Source: a virus. Taken from it: a stretch of DNA of 41,986 nt. The notes under the pieces were generated by a model, which saw only the letters and a program-made list of their open reading frames with translations, made no database searches and had not been told where the DNA came from. Numbering within the stretch: position 1 is the first letter of the stretch; every line of letters begins with the position of its first letter. The stretch spans positions 1 to 41,986 of IMG/VR virus record IMGVR_UViG_3300046511_000119; one strand, written 5' to 3'. The position numbers were made by a program, and so were the translations under genes. Below, piece after piece: positions 20,884 through 31,700 of the stretch.

Positions 20884-23800
20884 TTAGTGAGTGAAGAATC
20901 CCAGATACTTCCGACCACTCACCACAGTCGACGCGAGGAAGTCTGCGATCGCCGCGGCAGCCTCCTGATTCAGCCCATTGAAGTCCCATGTTGGGTTCTC
21001 AGCTGCAGCAGCTCCCTGGACGAAGTATGCGAGACCACAAGGCACATTGTTAAAGCCCCCAGGCACAGTGTTCACGAGCGTGAACCCGGAATTGATCGTA
21101 AGACCATCCGTGCCGTCAGGGGCTAAGGCAGCGATGCCCAGTGTGCCCGCCGAGCTGGGTGTGATCGAGCCAGTTGCGAGACTGGTCGCACCGGCTGTGG
21201 TCGCACCGTTCTCGTGATCGAACGGGCCGGATGCTTTCGCTCCAGAGAATACCGCAACACAGAGCGACGGGTACGACATGGTGTGCGAGACTGAGAACGT
21301 ATGACCAGTGCCGACAGTGCAAGGATTGCAGTATGAAATTCGAACAGCGATGTTGGTGGTTACCTTCGTCGTGAGACCATTCCATGTATTCGCCTTGCTA
21401 TCGGTAAATGTCGGCGGCGAGAACCCTTGATCCACTCCCTGCACAACCACGATCAGGTTTCCACCAGACGAGTCAATCACGGAGGTGGTGACGGTGTTGG
21501 CGTCACTGCTGGCTGCGGCAGTGTTGGTGAGACATCTCCAACCATGCCCGAGACTCGTGTTATTGCATGCTGACACTGTGTTGAATACGAATGCCCCAGC
21601 ATCCCATGCCCCGGCTGGTTGTCGTGCAGCATTAGCAAAGTCAGTCGTGAAGATGCTGAAGAGGTTGGTGCCAGTTCCGATTGCAGGACTACCGCCTTGC
21701 AGATGGAAGTCGCCAGTCCCTGAATCCGCAAACACTGGATTAACTCCAGCATCGGTCGTACTACAGCCCGACACATTGAAGTTCGTGATGCAAGATGTAG
21801 ACGTGCCACCATCTGAAATCGCACCATTCGTGTTCTGATAACAGATGTTGTTCTCGAAGATGTTCCCCGTGTCGGACGAGTCTGTGACGGTCGCGCAGTA
21901 GCCAGTGCTTCCGAAGAAGACATTGTTCGCGATGAGGTTGCCTACCGAACCACTGTAGATGTTGAGACCATTCAGGTTCGCGTGAGCATTCGTTCCCCAG
22001 ATCAGGTTGTTGTAGAACTGGTTGTTGTTGCCATGCCCGATCAGAACTCCATCACCGCTCGAACTCGGGTCAGTCCCTGTCGAGTTGTTGAAGATGCGGT
22101 TGTTGCGGATGATGTTGCTGTCTGCCCCGAACCCGCTGTAGTAAACATGCAGGCCGAACCCACCGTTGTCGTGCAGGTAGTTCCCTTCGATGAGGTTGTG
22201 GTTCCCGGAGACGTAAACACCGTAGTGCGGGTTGTTGTAGAACTCCGAGTTCGTGAGCTGCGAGTTCGATACCTGTGGGCCGAACCCGATCCCGTACTCT
22301 CCAGCGTGCGAGCCGTCGTCTGTGGCATTCAGCCCGACGCAGTTGTTCACGATGAAGTGATCGCCCGTTCCGGGTGCGTCCGGTGAAAGATGCCAAGGGT
22401 TCGACAGGGAGTTGACACCATCAGCGACCAGCCCATCGAACGTGACATAGGATGCGGTGAGCACCGTTGCACCGATCTGAATAACGTAGTGACCGCCCGT
22501 TGGGCGCAGGGTGACTTGTCTGGCGTTGATTGCCTTGATTATTGTTGGGGCGCCAGCAGAGCCGCTGGGCACGATGTTCCGAAGTGCTTCGGTATATGTG
22601 CCGTCACCGATAAGCAGCGTGTCCCCACCGGACATGCAGCCGATGCCTGCCAAGATGGTCAGCTTCCCGTTGGCCGGTGTTGAGGACTTTGCAGTCGTGC
22701 AGCTGTTTGCATCCGAGCCGAGCTTATTGACGTAATAAACCGTTGCTCCAGCCAAGCCATTGAATGGGCCAGCATCCCAAGCTCCCATTGATGGTCGCGG
22801 ATTGCCGTCGAAGTCTACCGTGCAGCAAGTGCCCGTAAGATTAAGGCCAAACCCTAAAGCAGGACTACCTGCCTGGAGATGGAAGTCACCAGTCCCTGGA
22901 CTGACAAACTGCGGATTGACACCACCCTCTGGTGAACCACAGCCGCCCGTGACATTGAAGTTGTTGCTGCAGATCGCCCCACCTGACGTCGAGTCATCGA
23001 TAGCGTCAGGTGCTCCGAGGTTGTGGGCACAGATGTTATTCCTGGCGATGATGCCGCTCGGAAGACCGGAACCGAAATCATTATACTGCATGCAGGCAGT
23101 AGCACTGTTGAAGATGACGTTGTTGAAGATAAATGCCGAGGTGACGAATGTCGTGCTGATTTCGATCCCGACATTCGAACCATAGATGACGTTGTTGTAT
23201 GCTTGGTTGCCTGGACCTCCCGCGATCAAAATCCCAGCCTGCCCATCACCCTGGATTACATTGTTTCGGAAGATGTTATTTATGCCATCAGCGTGGACTG
23301 TATAGTTGTGAATCGAAAATGCAGAACTATTCGTGAACCGATTTCCATCGATGATGTTGTCATGGTCAGCTGTGCCAACATAGACCGCGTGATCATACAG
23401 CGATGTGTCAGCCGCACCAGTGCTGATGAAATCGTTATTCTTAATCGTGCTGAAACTGTATGGTCCTTCCAGACCTGACGCTTCACCGATTGACGTTCCG
23501 TCTCCACCAACCCTGTAGAATGTCCCATTGATGATAGTCAGGTTCGTCACGGGGACGGTGGGAATGACACCACCGCACTGGGTCGAGTAGTGAGTAAAGC
23601 AGTCAACGTAAAGGCCATCGAACGTCACATAATTATGTGTGAGGATCGACAAATAGTGACCATTGGCTGGCCGGATCTTCGCCAGATTGCGATTCCGCGC
23701 CCGGATGATTGTGGGATGTCCAACTGATCCAGCGGGCGGGTTGAAATCCTGCTCATCGTAGTTCCCATCACCAACGATCAAAGTATCACCACCCGACAGG

Positions 23801-25269
23801 CAGGCGAGTCCAGCTGCGATGGTCAGCTTCGAATGGCTCGGTGTTACCCCGCCCGTTTTTGCTGTTGCACAACTGTTGGCGTCGACGCCTGCTTTGTCGA
23901 CATAGTAAGTCACCGAGTCTCCGCCGCATGCCGCCGGGATCGTTCCAAAGAGCGAATTCATTGTGGCCGTAACGTCAACAGCAGTTCTACCCGCAGCAGT
24001 CAGGGCCGCTTTGATCCGATCATTCATGGGCCATGGCCAGAGCGGAGTCGAGGTTAAAGTGCCATCGACATATTGGTAGCAGACTCTCGCCCCAGTTCCT
24101 CCTGTACCATTCCAGATATTGTCTGCTGCGGCCACGGAAGCGATCTGCTCTGAATTCGTAACTTGCCAGTCTGTATCAACAAGACGGCGAGTACCAGCAG
24201 TTCGGATCTCAGTCACCTTGTCAAATGTATGGTCACCGGACATCGCAGGGCCACTGTAGATTCCACTCAAGGTAGCATTGCTGGCTGTCATCACCGCTTG
24301 ATCGGCGTAGGCTACAACATCTTTATAATGAATGCAGGTGAGAGCCAATCCCCCTTGGAGCAGACCCAAGCTATTGTTAACATTCATCGGGTCAGTCGTG
24401 ATGATTGGTGTCTCGGCCGCGGTTACATATGCGATGGACCCTAAATATTTCGCGCTTCCGGCACAAACAGAGGCGTAGGTGCCGTCATACAAATCGTTCA
24501 TCCGCTCAAAGATGAACACACCGTACATCCCATTCGCCACTGAGACGCCAGGGTCTGGATCGATTGTGCCGATAACATTTTCATAAAGACCATTGTGGCT
24601 GTTGTACGTATTGGAAAATGTTTCGGATGGTCCTACGTCTCCAGTTGATTTATTCCAAATTCCAAACGCTCTGCGGTAGATGACGCCGTCACTACCTTGC
24701 GAGTTGCCAAAGGTCTTGCGACCCTGCCCAAAACCAGCTACATCTTCAAACAGGTTGTTGGCGTCTGAAGAATTGAAGACAGCATGTCTATCACCTGCAT
24801 CCCACCCAATCGTCCTACGAACAATGTTGTGCGTTGCCCCAACGTCAAGGTCTACAACATTGCTTCCAGCGTCAGCATGCGCGGCGTTAATACCAGTGAT
24901 CACCCACCAGGAATTTCCTGTGGCTAAGCGAATTGGAATCCGCAACGTCTGACCGTCGATCAGAACCCCACCATCTGTTTCCGCTTGCAGTGTGATCGGA
25001 TGGCCGGAAGATCCCGCGCGGCCAGACGCTGGGACGATCATTCCATTTACGCCGGTATAGGTGCCGTTCGCCAGGATTCCAATGTCGTCTGGCCCTAACG
25101 TGTTTCCGCTCACTCCTGCGACAAGTTGAGCCACTGTGCATTTGTTGGCGCTGGAACAGACCGTGCCACTACCCGTCGGAGAAGCATAGAAGGTCGTCGC
25201 CTGAGCGAGACTCGGGAGCAGGAGCAATGCCAGGAAGGCAAAGATGAGAGTTCTGAAAAATGTCTTCAT
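20884..25269 (-). CDS. Giant secreted parallel beta-helix protein (pectate-lyase-like fold, three modules)
   Basis: 1461 residues from the ATG at 25269 (GGAAAC precedes it, as at the neighbour gene); an ATG at 25287 would add six residues. Starts with a signal peptide MKTFFRTLIFAFLALLLLPS ending in LAQA. Three right-handed beta-helix modules follow, near residues 25, 455 and 845, the last two beginning YYVDKAGVDANSC and YYVNKLGSDANSC and sharing CLSGGDTLIVGDG-like turns. Many N-N-x-I/F repeats (NNVIFN, NNLIWG) are the helix rungs. From about 1225 a beta-sandwich ends the protein. The fold is used by tailspikes and polysaccharide lyases. A Sec signal on a tail-locus protein is odd. Confidence 0.8.
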   Translation of the reverse strand: MKTFFRTLIFAFLALLLLPSLAQATTFYASPTGSGTVCSSANKCTVAQLVAGVSGNTLGPDDIGILANGTYTGVNGMIVPASGRAGSSGHPITLQAETDGGVLIDGQTLRIPIRLATGNSWWVITGINAAHADAGSNVVDLDVGATHNIVRRTIGWDAGDRHAVFNSSDANNLFEDVAGFGQGRKTFGNSQGSDGVIYRRAFGIWNKSTGDVGPSETFSNTYNSHNGLYENVIGTIDPDPGVSVANGMYGVFIFERMNDLYDGTYASVCAGSAKYLGSIAYVTAAETPIITTDPMNVNNSLGLLQGGLALTCIHYKDVVAYADQAVMTASNATLSGIYSGPAMSGDHTFDKVTEIRTAGTRRLVDTDWQVTNSEQIASVAAADNIWNGTGGTGARVCYQYVDGTLTSTPLWPWPMNDRIKAALTAAGRTAVDVTATMNSLFGTIPAACGGDSVTYYVDKAGVDANSCATAKTGGVTPSHSKLTIAAGLACLSGGDTLIVGDGNYDEQDFNPPAGSVGHPTIIRARNRNLAKIRPANGHYLSILTHNYVTFDGLYVDCFTHYSTQCGGVIPTVPVTNLTIINGTFYRVGGDGTSIGEASGLEGPYSFSTIKNNDFISTGAADTSLYDHAVYVGTADHDNIIDGNRFTNSSAFSIHNYTVHADGINNIFRNNVIQGDGQAGILIAGGPGNQAYNNVIYGSNVGIEISTTFVTSAFIFNNVIFNSATACMQYNDFGSGLPSGIIARNNICAHNLGAPDAIDDSTSGGAICSNNFNVTGGCGSPEGGVNPQFVSPGTGDFHLQAGSPALGFGLNLTGTCCTVDFDGNPRPSMGAWDAGPFNGLAGATVYYVNKLGSDANSCTTAKSSTPANGKLTILAGIGCMSGGDTLLIGDGTYTEALRNIVPSGSAGAPTIIKAINARQVTLRPTGGHYVIQIGATVLTASYVTFDGLVADGVNSLSNPWHLSPDAPGTGDHFIVNNCVGLNATDDGSHAGEYGIGFGPQVSNSQLTNSEFYNNPHYGVYVSGNHNLIEGNYLHDNGGFGLHVYYSGFGADSNIIRNNRIFNNSTGTDPSSSGDGVLIGHGNNNQFYNNLIWGTNAHANLNGLNIYSGSVGNLIANNVFFGSTGYCATVTDSSDTGNIFENNICYQNTNGAISDGGTSTSCITNFNVSGCSTTDAGVNPVFADSGTGDFHLQGGSPAIGTGTNLFSIFTTDFANAARQPAGAWDAGAFVFNTVSACNNTSLGHGWRCLTNTAAASSDANTVTTSVIDSSGGNLIVVVQGVDQGFSPPTFTDSKANTWNGLTTKVTTNIAVRISYCNPCTVGTGHTFSVSHTMSYPSLCVAVFSGAKASGPFDHENGATTAGATSLATGSITPSSAGTLGIAALAPDGTDGLTINSGFTLVNTVPGGFNNVPCGLAYFVQGAAAAENPTWDFNGLNQEAAAAIADFLASTVVSGRKYLGFFTH

Positions 25270-25286
25270 GTTTCCAATCACAGCCA

Positions 25287-27287
25287 TTAGAAGTTATCCA
25301 GCATGGAGAGGAAGTCCCACTTGCTGGCCGTTGCGTTGTACTCGAAAGCCAGATACATGGTCTTCCCGAGTGTCGTTGCCGTAGGCAGTGCGAGGTCGGA
25401 GCTGGCTCGATAGATTGCGTTCCAGGCCAGCGTCCGGGAAGTACCGTTGTCTGTGACTCGAATCAGCAGCCGATGACCTTGTGCTGGAGAACCAGAAGGC
25501 GCCGCGAACGTGGCGTTGACCGCCAGTGCGGTAACAGTGAACTCGCTGTCCTTTGCATCCGTCGGTGTCGGCGTTGAGCTGGAAGCGACAGTCGTCGATG
25601 CTACGGTTGGCGGGGTAACCTGCACTCCATTGAGGAAGAGAGCGGTGAGGTTGACTCCTCCAGTACCTGGATCTCCACCGGCCGGTGAGCCGAGGATGAT
25701 GCTGGGTGCCGTGATGTGGCCCTCGATCCCAAGGTTGCCGAGACGGTCCAGGATCATGGCCAATGTCTGAGCGGTATTCGCCGGATTCGTGTAGAACTCG
25801 ATGCGGGAGGGCGGACGCTGCCCAGAAGTAAATGTGCCATCGACTACGAAATTGATCTGGGCACCACCAAAGTAACCACCACCGGAATATGCGTTGTTGG
25901 CGATGATCCCTGTTTTATCGTTGTTGGCTGAGTTCGTGCGAGACGCTTGACTCCCATTCGCTTGCTGGAACTGGAGGACGCTTCCGGTGCTGCCGATCGA
26001 GTCAAGAACGGCAAACGTGATGCTGTTACTGCCAACATAGAACTGACCAGTAGAATTGGTGGTGTCAAACATCGATACGGTGTCGCCAAAACGCACTGCC
26101 CCAGCACCCGTATAGAGCGCATAGTTCGTGACGCTACCAATGTTCTGGTCATCGATCTTGATCCCGTAGTTCCTCGTCAAAGCACCGGCCGACTTGCTGT
26201 TCGAGTTGATGTACAACCCATAAGCATTCGTGGTCGTGCCACCACCAATCACCACTCCTTCGGAGCGGAGAACAGACACGTCAGTGGCCGTACCGCCGTT
26301 GATGTTCGTGACGCCTGCCGCAGCTGATACGTTGGTAGCTGTGCCCGTGGTCAGGATGGCGTTCGCACCCAGCCCCTCCAACCTCGTAACTGTCCCGGCC
26401 GTCTGCGTTGCGAGCCCATAAGTGCCGACGAGTGTTGTCGTCGTGCCCGCACCACCTTGCGTGGAGAAACCGTAGAAGGCAACGCCAGAGGAGCGAGTGC
26501 CCGAAGGGTTGTTCGACGTGAAGGCCGAGTTTGCACCACGCAGCGTGGTCGTGTCAGTGATGGTCGTAGCGACGTCGAAGGGGTAGCTGGGAGACACCCG
26601 AATGCCGAGAGCACCAATGAACTTGACGGGCGCGCCGGGGGTATTAATGAGATCGATGGCATCACCACCCGTACTCGTCCAGAGCATCAAGTCAGTGGAT
26701 GAAACAGGGCGATAAACTGCTCCCGAGTCAACTCCAGCAGACTGCAGGTAAAAGGTGCTCTGGTTCCCGAATGGGGAGTTTACCCTCACGCCTGCTGCAG
26801 AACTGACACCAGTCAGGATGAGTGAGCCATTCGAATGCTGCATCGTTTGGGTAAACGTGCCAGTGCCGTCTGTCGCGTTGGTCAATCCCCATTGGAGCGG
26901 GATGTTGGAAGCCGTAGAGCTATAAACTTGCCGAAGGGTTGCATCGCTACCGTAAGAGAAATATGCCCAGTTCGATGGGTCACGATAGATTGTGAGGCGC
27001 GATTGAGTGAATGGCGTATTTACTGGGGCAGTTTGAATACGAAACTCACCGGCAGTGGTGGCTGAGAACACCGTGGCCGAGGTCGAGAAGTTCCCCGCCA
27101 CAGCGGTATTCCGCTCCAGAGCGAAGACATCACCATTCAGATGGAAGCGCCACAGCCCAGCGGGCAGCGTCTGGTCTGTCTCCCGCATCTGGAGCTTCAG
27201 GTCGGTGCCGCTGAACTGAGCCCCTGCGGGCTGCACTATGCTGAGCAGCAGCGACAAGCTGAGAATAAATGTCAGAAGTCTTTTCAT
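25287..27287 (-). CDS. Secreted tail-fibre-like protein
   Basis: 666 residues, ATG behind AAGGAAAC. Signal peptide MKRLLTFILSLSLLLSIVQP followed by AGAQ. The body is Gly/Thr/Ser-rich beta repeats (GVRVNSPFGN, LGIRVSPSYPFDV, NYGIKIDDQNIGSVTNYALYTG in segments) of the kind seen in trimeric fibres. The C-terminus (FTVTALAVNATFAAPSGSP, SKWDFLSMLDNF) resembles phage tail fibre tips. Its stop overlaps the next gene's alternative ATG. As with the neighbour, the signal peptide suggests export rather than normal virion assembly in the cytoplasm. Confidence 0.75.
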   Translation of the reverse strand: MKRLLTFILSLSLLLSIVQPAGAQFSGTDLKLQMRETDQTLPAGLWRFHLNGDVFALERNTAVAGNFSTSATVFSATTAGEFRIQTAPVNTPFTQSRLTIYRDPSNWAYFSYGSDATLRQVYSSTASNIPLQWGLTNATDGTGTFTQTMQHSNGSLILTGVSSAAGVRVNSPFGNQSTFYLQSAGVDSGAVYRPVSSTDLMLWTSTGGDAIDLINTPGAPVKFIGALGIRVSPSYPFDVATTITDTTTLRGANSAFTSNNPSGTRSSGVAFYGFSTQGGAGTTTTLVGTYGLATQTAGTVTRLEGLGANAILTTGTATNVSAAAGVTNINGGTATDVSVLRSEGVVIGGGTTTNAYGLYINSNSKSAGALTRNYGIKIDDQNIGSVTNYALYTGAGAVRFGDTVSMFDTTNSTGQFYVGSNSITFAVLDSIGSTGSVLQFQQANGSQASRTNSANNDKTGIIANNAYSGGGYFGGAQINFVVDGTFTSGQRPPSRIEFYTNPANTAQTLAMILDRLGNLGIEGHITAPSIILGSPAGGDPGTGGVNLTALFLNGVQVTPPTVASTTVASSSTPTPTDAKDSEFTVTALAVNATFAAPSGSPAQGHRLLIRVTDNGTSRTLAWNAIYRASSDLALPTATTLGKTMYLAFEYNATASKWDFLSMLDNF

Positions 27288-27293
27288 GTTTCC

Positions 27294-27863
27294 TTATGAC
27301 GATGTGCGGTAGTCGCAGCGGATCGTGTGGCCGGTCTGCGGTGGAATCGTGAATGTAATGGTCGCGCCAGACATCGTGTAGTCGACGCCAATGAGCTGGC
27401 GCACACCACTCAAGTAAATCTTCACGGTGCCAGCGAGCGGTGTTGATGCCAGCGTGAATGTCAGATTCGAATTGTCGATCGATCCCGACGGAGTCTCATC
27501 GTCGACGAGACGGAGGAGCGACAGCGGAGCAGACCCGATGATCAGGAGATCTCGAAGCAAGCGTGGACTCGGTGACGGGGGGAGGGTGAACGCACCGAGA
27601 CTCTGCTGAAGGGCTACGCCACCGATCGTGCAGTTGACTGAGACATTGTAAGTACGCCCGTTCGGCGTGCCGTCTTCGGTGCTTTCCAGAACGATCGAGA
27701 ACGTACCGTCTGCGGGATTGATCGAGCAGCTTTCCGACTTGGGCAGGGTGAAGTCACCGCCAGCATCGATATACCAATCACTCAGCGTGAAGTTGACGGT
27801 GCCAGACGACGGCTTTGCATTCTGAGCGTCCTCGATGACTCCGGTGATCGTGATCTGAGCCAT
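27294..27863 (-). CDS. Beta-rich tail-associated protein
   Basis: 189 residues. Two beta domains: residues 1-115 (ITITGVIEDAQNAKPSSGTV, then IVLESTEDGTPNGRTYNVSV) and a short C-terminal domain (TLASTPLAGTVKIYLSGVRQ, YTMSGATITFTIPP) like those capping phage fibres. No signal peptide. It sits between the fibre-like gene and a small membrane protein and is joined to the latter by TAATG. Probably a baseplate or fibre-linked structural protein. Confidence 0.6.
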   Translation of the reverse strand: MAQITITGVIEDAQNAKPSSGTVNFTLSDWYIDAGGDFTLPKSESCSINPADGTFSIVLESTEDGTPNGRTYNVSVNCTIGGVALQQSLGAFTLPPSPSPRLLRDLLIIGSAPLSLLRLVDDETPSGSIDNSNLTFTLASTPLAGTVKIYLSGVRQLIGVDYTMSGATITFTIPPQTGHTIRCDYRTSS

Positions 27864-28150
27864 TAGTTTCCACCAAACAGTCGGTGGCCTAATGCCTGAC
27901 TGATCTTCGCTTGCTCGATCTTCAGTTCTTCGACTTCGGCCGTGAGCTTGTCGAGCTTCTCTTCGTTTCGTTGCAGGGTGTCGATCAGGAGTTTGCGGTC
28001 TTTGAGGTAGGGGGATTCCTCCTCGATCATCTGTTTGACTTCAATACGCGTAGGTACGGAGAACCCGAAAGGTACAACGTTCCAGCTGACTGTCAGCATG
28101 ACGCCGATCACAGCCGCGACAATTACCGGATCATTCCACTTGAACGTCAT
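27863..28150 (-). CDS. Small membrane protein with coiled coil
   Basis: 95 residues; ATG behind GGAGGACGGTCTCGCCT. N-terminal membrane helix (VIVAAVIGVMLTVSWNVVPF), then a charged coiled coil (LIDTLQRNEEKLDKLTAEVE, ELKIEQAKISQ). Holin- or spanin-like layout within the late unit. Function unproven. Confidence 0.6.
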   Translation of the reverse strand: MTFKWNDPVIVAAVIGVMLTVSWNVVPFGFSVPTRIEVKQMIEEESPYLKDRKLLIDTLQRNEEKLDKLTAEVEELKIEQAKISQALGHRLFGGN

Positions 28151-28208
28151 AGGCGAGACCGTCCTCCTGGGTAATTGGACCGTCTCGGGGGGTGGGAATT
28201 TTGTGGGT

Positions 28209-28670
28209 TTAGGCTGTTGGCTGGTCGGTTGAGTGCTGCAGCTTGGCCCTCAGATCAACCTCGCTGCCGTGCCAGTGCTTCTCGGCATCCTCGAACTTGT
28301 CGAGCAGCCGGGTGTATGTTTTCCGGCGAGGTTGCGGAGGCTGCACACCGTCTAATAGGCTGTTGATGAGCACGAAGCCAGCATCCTCTACAAAGATGTA
28401 CCCACGGAGGTTGCCCACCAGCTCACGGCGCGTCGGGACACGCCACCATTCGAAGTTCGGCGGTGCGATGACCTTGGTCCCGTGTGGGCAGATGATGTGA
28501 TCGGGAGTGGCGATTGCCTCTGAGATGCTCTCAAGCTGCAGCTCAACTGCGTCGGCCGTGCGTGCTTCAGCACGCGTCTTTGTTTTCACAAACGCCCATG
28601 CTTCCCAGAGGAACTCGAAGACATCACGATCTTCCTGGTTGAGCGGATTAAACTTGATGAGGTATCCCAT
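28209..28670 (-). CDS. Hypothetical protein
   Basis: 153 residues. Helical start (DRDVFEFLWEAWAFVKTKTRAEARTADAVE, in segments), a central beta part (HIICPHGTKVIAPPNFEWWRV, split) and a helical end (LLDKFEDAEKHWHGSEVDLRAKL). Its start codon lies 7 bases from the - strand copy of the promoter-like motif. No family recognised; could be a fibre chaperone from its place near fibre genes. Confidence 0.6.
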   Translation of the reverse strand: MGYLIKFNPLNQEDRDVFEFLWEAWAFVKTKTRAEARTADAVELQLESISEAIATPDHIICPHGTKVIAPPNFEWWRVPTRRELVGNLRGYIFVEDAGFVLINSLLDGVQPPQPRRKTYTRLLDKFEDAEKHWHGSEVDLRAKLQHSTDQPTA

Positions 28671-28677
28671 AGCCCTC

Positions 28678-28699
28678 AGTCATACACTTCGAGTTCCAA
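28678..28699 (-). promoter_or_regulatory. Diverged - strand copy of the phage promoter-like motif
   Basis: On the - strand TTGGAACTCGAAGTGTAT is followed by GACT, so the first 18 bases fit the + strand consensus and two bases (TA) are missing from the end. It fills the gap between the hub gene and the gene at 28670. It is the only copy found on the late strand. Confidence 0.45.
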
Positions 28700-28702
28700 A
28701 GT

Positions 28703-31700
28703 TTAGGAGACATAGAGGACATTGTGCCCGAGCCCATCAGCGAACGTCTTCACCTGCTTCAGCGTCGGGGAACCACCATGCCAGATGGCAAAGGCAGTCG
28801 TGCTCGCATCGGCATCGCTCGACTTGATGCTCATCGTGATGTTGCCATCTGTGACGAGCACGATCGGGTGGAATGCGCCACTTCCTGTTTTACCTGCGGC
28901 GATCGACAGATAGTTGCCAGCGATCATTACAAACGATCCAATTTCAGCGTTCGAGGTTGCCGTAGCGGATGCGATCTGTCCCCTGACGATGACCGCTGGA
29001 TTGCTGTTCGAGTTGTCGGTTGACGTCAGCCCAACCAAAAGCCGTGGTGTACCACTGTTGATGTCGATACGCATTGCCTCAACCGCATCGACTTCGAACA
29101 TCAGCGGGAGGAATGTACCAGAGCCTGTTCTACCGGATGTGATCGCAACGTAGTTACCCGCGATAGCGGCTATTGAGCCAATCGACGCATTGAGAATCCC
29201 GGTTGCACTCTGAATCGCACCACGGGCCACGATCGATCCACCGCTGACATCGGTCGAAGTCAGGTCGAACACAGTGCGCCCAGGAACGATCGTATCTTGC
29301 TGCGGGGTTGCTGGTGAGCCGAACACAGGGTTCCGTCCAGTGGACCCGAGCATCTGCACTCGGGCGACAGCTGTGCCGCCGAGACCAGCGAAATTCAAAT
29401 GCGTCGGTGATGCGGTAACCCGTCCCTGCCCCAGCAGGTTGTAGTTAGAAACCCAGACGTAAATGTCGGGCGCCGCCGAGTCGAAGAGAGCAGTACGGGT
29501 GCTCGTCAGATCCTGACCAATAGTCAGGTTGGATTCGTCCAACTCCAGTGGGGTTGTGAACATCAGCTTCTCGAAGAAGTGATGACCGGCGCCGTTGTTG
29601 ACGATGTAGAATCCAAGACCACTCAGGGTGTAGACACGGAGACCGTCGGGCATGGTGAAGGTGATCGTGTTCGACGTGTTCGAGATGACGTTCACAATGA
29701 ACATCTGGCCTTCATAATCGAAGGTCGTTGATCCAGGCGCAGCCCGGTGCGTACCGAAGACCACAAGGTCTTTACCGGCCCAGACGTTTGGCGAAAAGCC
29801 TGGAGAACCAGCACAAGTCAAGACGTTGCTGCCTGCGGACAGCGAGCCGGTTACGCCAGCATGAGCGAACGAGCTGTATTGCGTGGTTGCCGTCGGCAAC
29901 GTCGAGCTGCTGTGGATGTAAATCGAGAACCCGTAGTATGACTGCGTGTTCAGGGTTGGGATCTTGAAGCTGACGTTGAAGACATTGCCACCGAGTGCGG
30001 TGATGGTGCTGTTCTTGGTGACAACCAGATTGTCTGGCGCCGATGGGATGTCGGTGTCAGCCGCAATGTTGTCCTCATATCTCGTGGAGCGTGTCAACAC
30101 TATGGACCACGGGCTGTCTCCGAATCCATTGTGGACTTTGGCGCGGATGAAATAGACACCAGGAATCTTGGTCGAGAACGGCACGTCACGAGGAGGAGCA
30201 TCAGCGAACACACCACCACCGGCTGCTGTGCCAGCGAGCGAGTTTCCAGTTGAGAACGTAGCGAATGAAGCATCAGTCGAGACCTGGACGATCGTCTTAT
30301 CGATCTGATTCCAGTTGGCTGCTCCTCCAGGCTTGCTGACGACAATCAACCACCCGTACTGGTTCGAGTCGAAGAACAGTTCGTCATTGATCAGTGCAAT
30401 GGTTGGCGCATCCGGGACAGCGGCATCTGTCGGGCTGATCAGCGCAGCGGTTGTCGAGAGAGCGACTGACGGAGTCCCCTCCTGATTGAGGATGCTGTAT
30501 CCGACAACCCAGTAGTAATATGTTGTTGCAGAGGAGACGGTCGAGTCGACGAACAGCGTGCCATCGAACGGGCACAACAGCGTTGCTGTGGCGAAGTTGT
30601 TGACAGAGTTCCGGTAGATGTGGAACGTCTTGTAGAGCTTGAGCTGCGTTCCGGTATATGGCAACCAACTCAGCTGCACTCCATGTGAGAGTGAAGTGAT
30701 CGAAGCTCCAGTGGGCGCCGGAAGCACATCAGTGACGCCATCGATCAATACTGGTGTGCGCGGGTACTTGTACGAGACACCATCGGTGTCCAGCGTCAGC
30801 ACATTGGGTACGGTGCCCAGCAGTGTGCGGCTGACCGCGGCGAAGAACTCAACGACACCGCTGATCGGGTAATCATATGCCGATCCAGGGTTGTAGACCG
30901 TGATCCCGGTGTCTCTCCACTTCGTATCATCCGGCATGCCTGAGCCGGGGCTCGTCTCGATCGTCGAGAAGATCTGCACCCCGTTGAAGTTCAGCTTCGG
31001 ATTGGGCTCACTATAATTGAAGTTGACCAGTGTGGCGGGTTTGTTGTTTGCATCGAAGATGCCACCATCAGCTGCGCTGAAACCCGTTACCGCTGGCGGT
31101 TCGGCGTCAGCAGCTCCATTCGGGAGGAGACGGGTAAAATCGCTAACCGTGTTTGCTGTGTCATCATAGATCGCGTTGTCGTGCAGCGTGGCGGTGATCC
31201 GGCGCCCATAGAGGAAGCCACCACCTTCGACGGTCTCGACAACATCCTCGATGTTGACCACGCGCCAATAGAGTTCGTCGATTGGACTCAGGACGTCATC
31301 GGTGACCGGGATGATGTCTCCCAGCTCCAGGTCGTTCGAATCCATGTAGTAGGTATCGAACGTGATCTGCAGGTTGTTGGCGAGACCACCCTGAGCGAAC
31401 TCACCGGCACGCAGGATCAGTGTGGCAATGCGCGCCGCTTCATCAATGGTCGAGACACCGGGGAGGTCGACGGTCTTCGAGATGACGGACGTCGTATTGT
31501 CACCGATGATCGCACCGGCTTGCGTCTGAGCATCCCTGTCGGCAATGACAAGCTGCAGCTTGGTGAAGTCGCTCTTCTGGACGAAGTTCACCCTGAGTTC
31601 ATTCGGGATCTGGAGGATCGACTGGCGTGACTTCACCAACGAGGAAACACCATCCTTCGTGATGATGTTCCGATGCATTGCGTCGTTAGAGCTGAATGCC

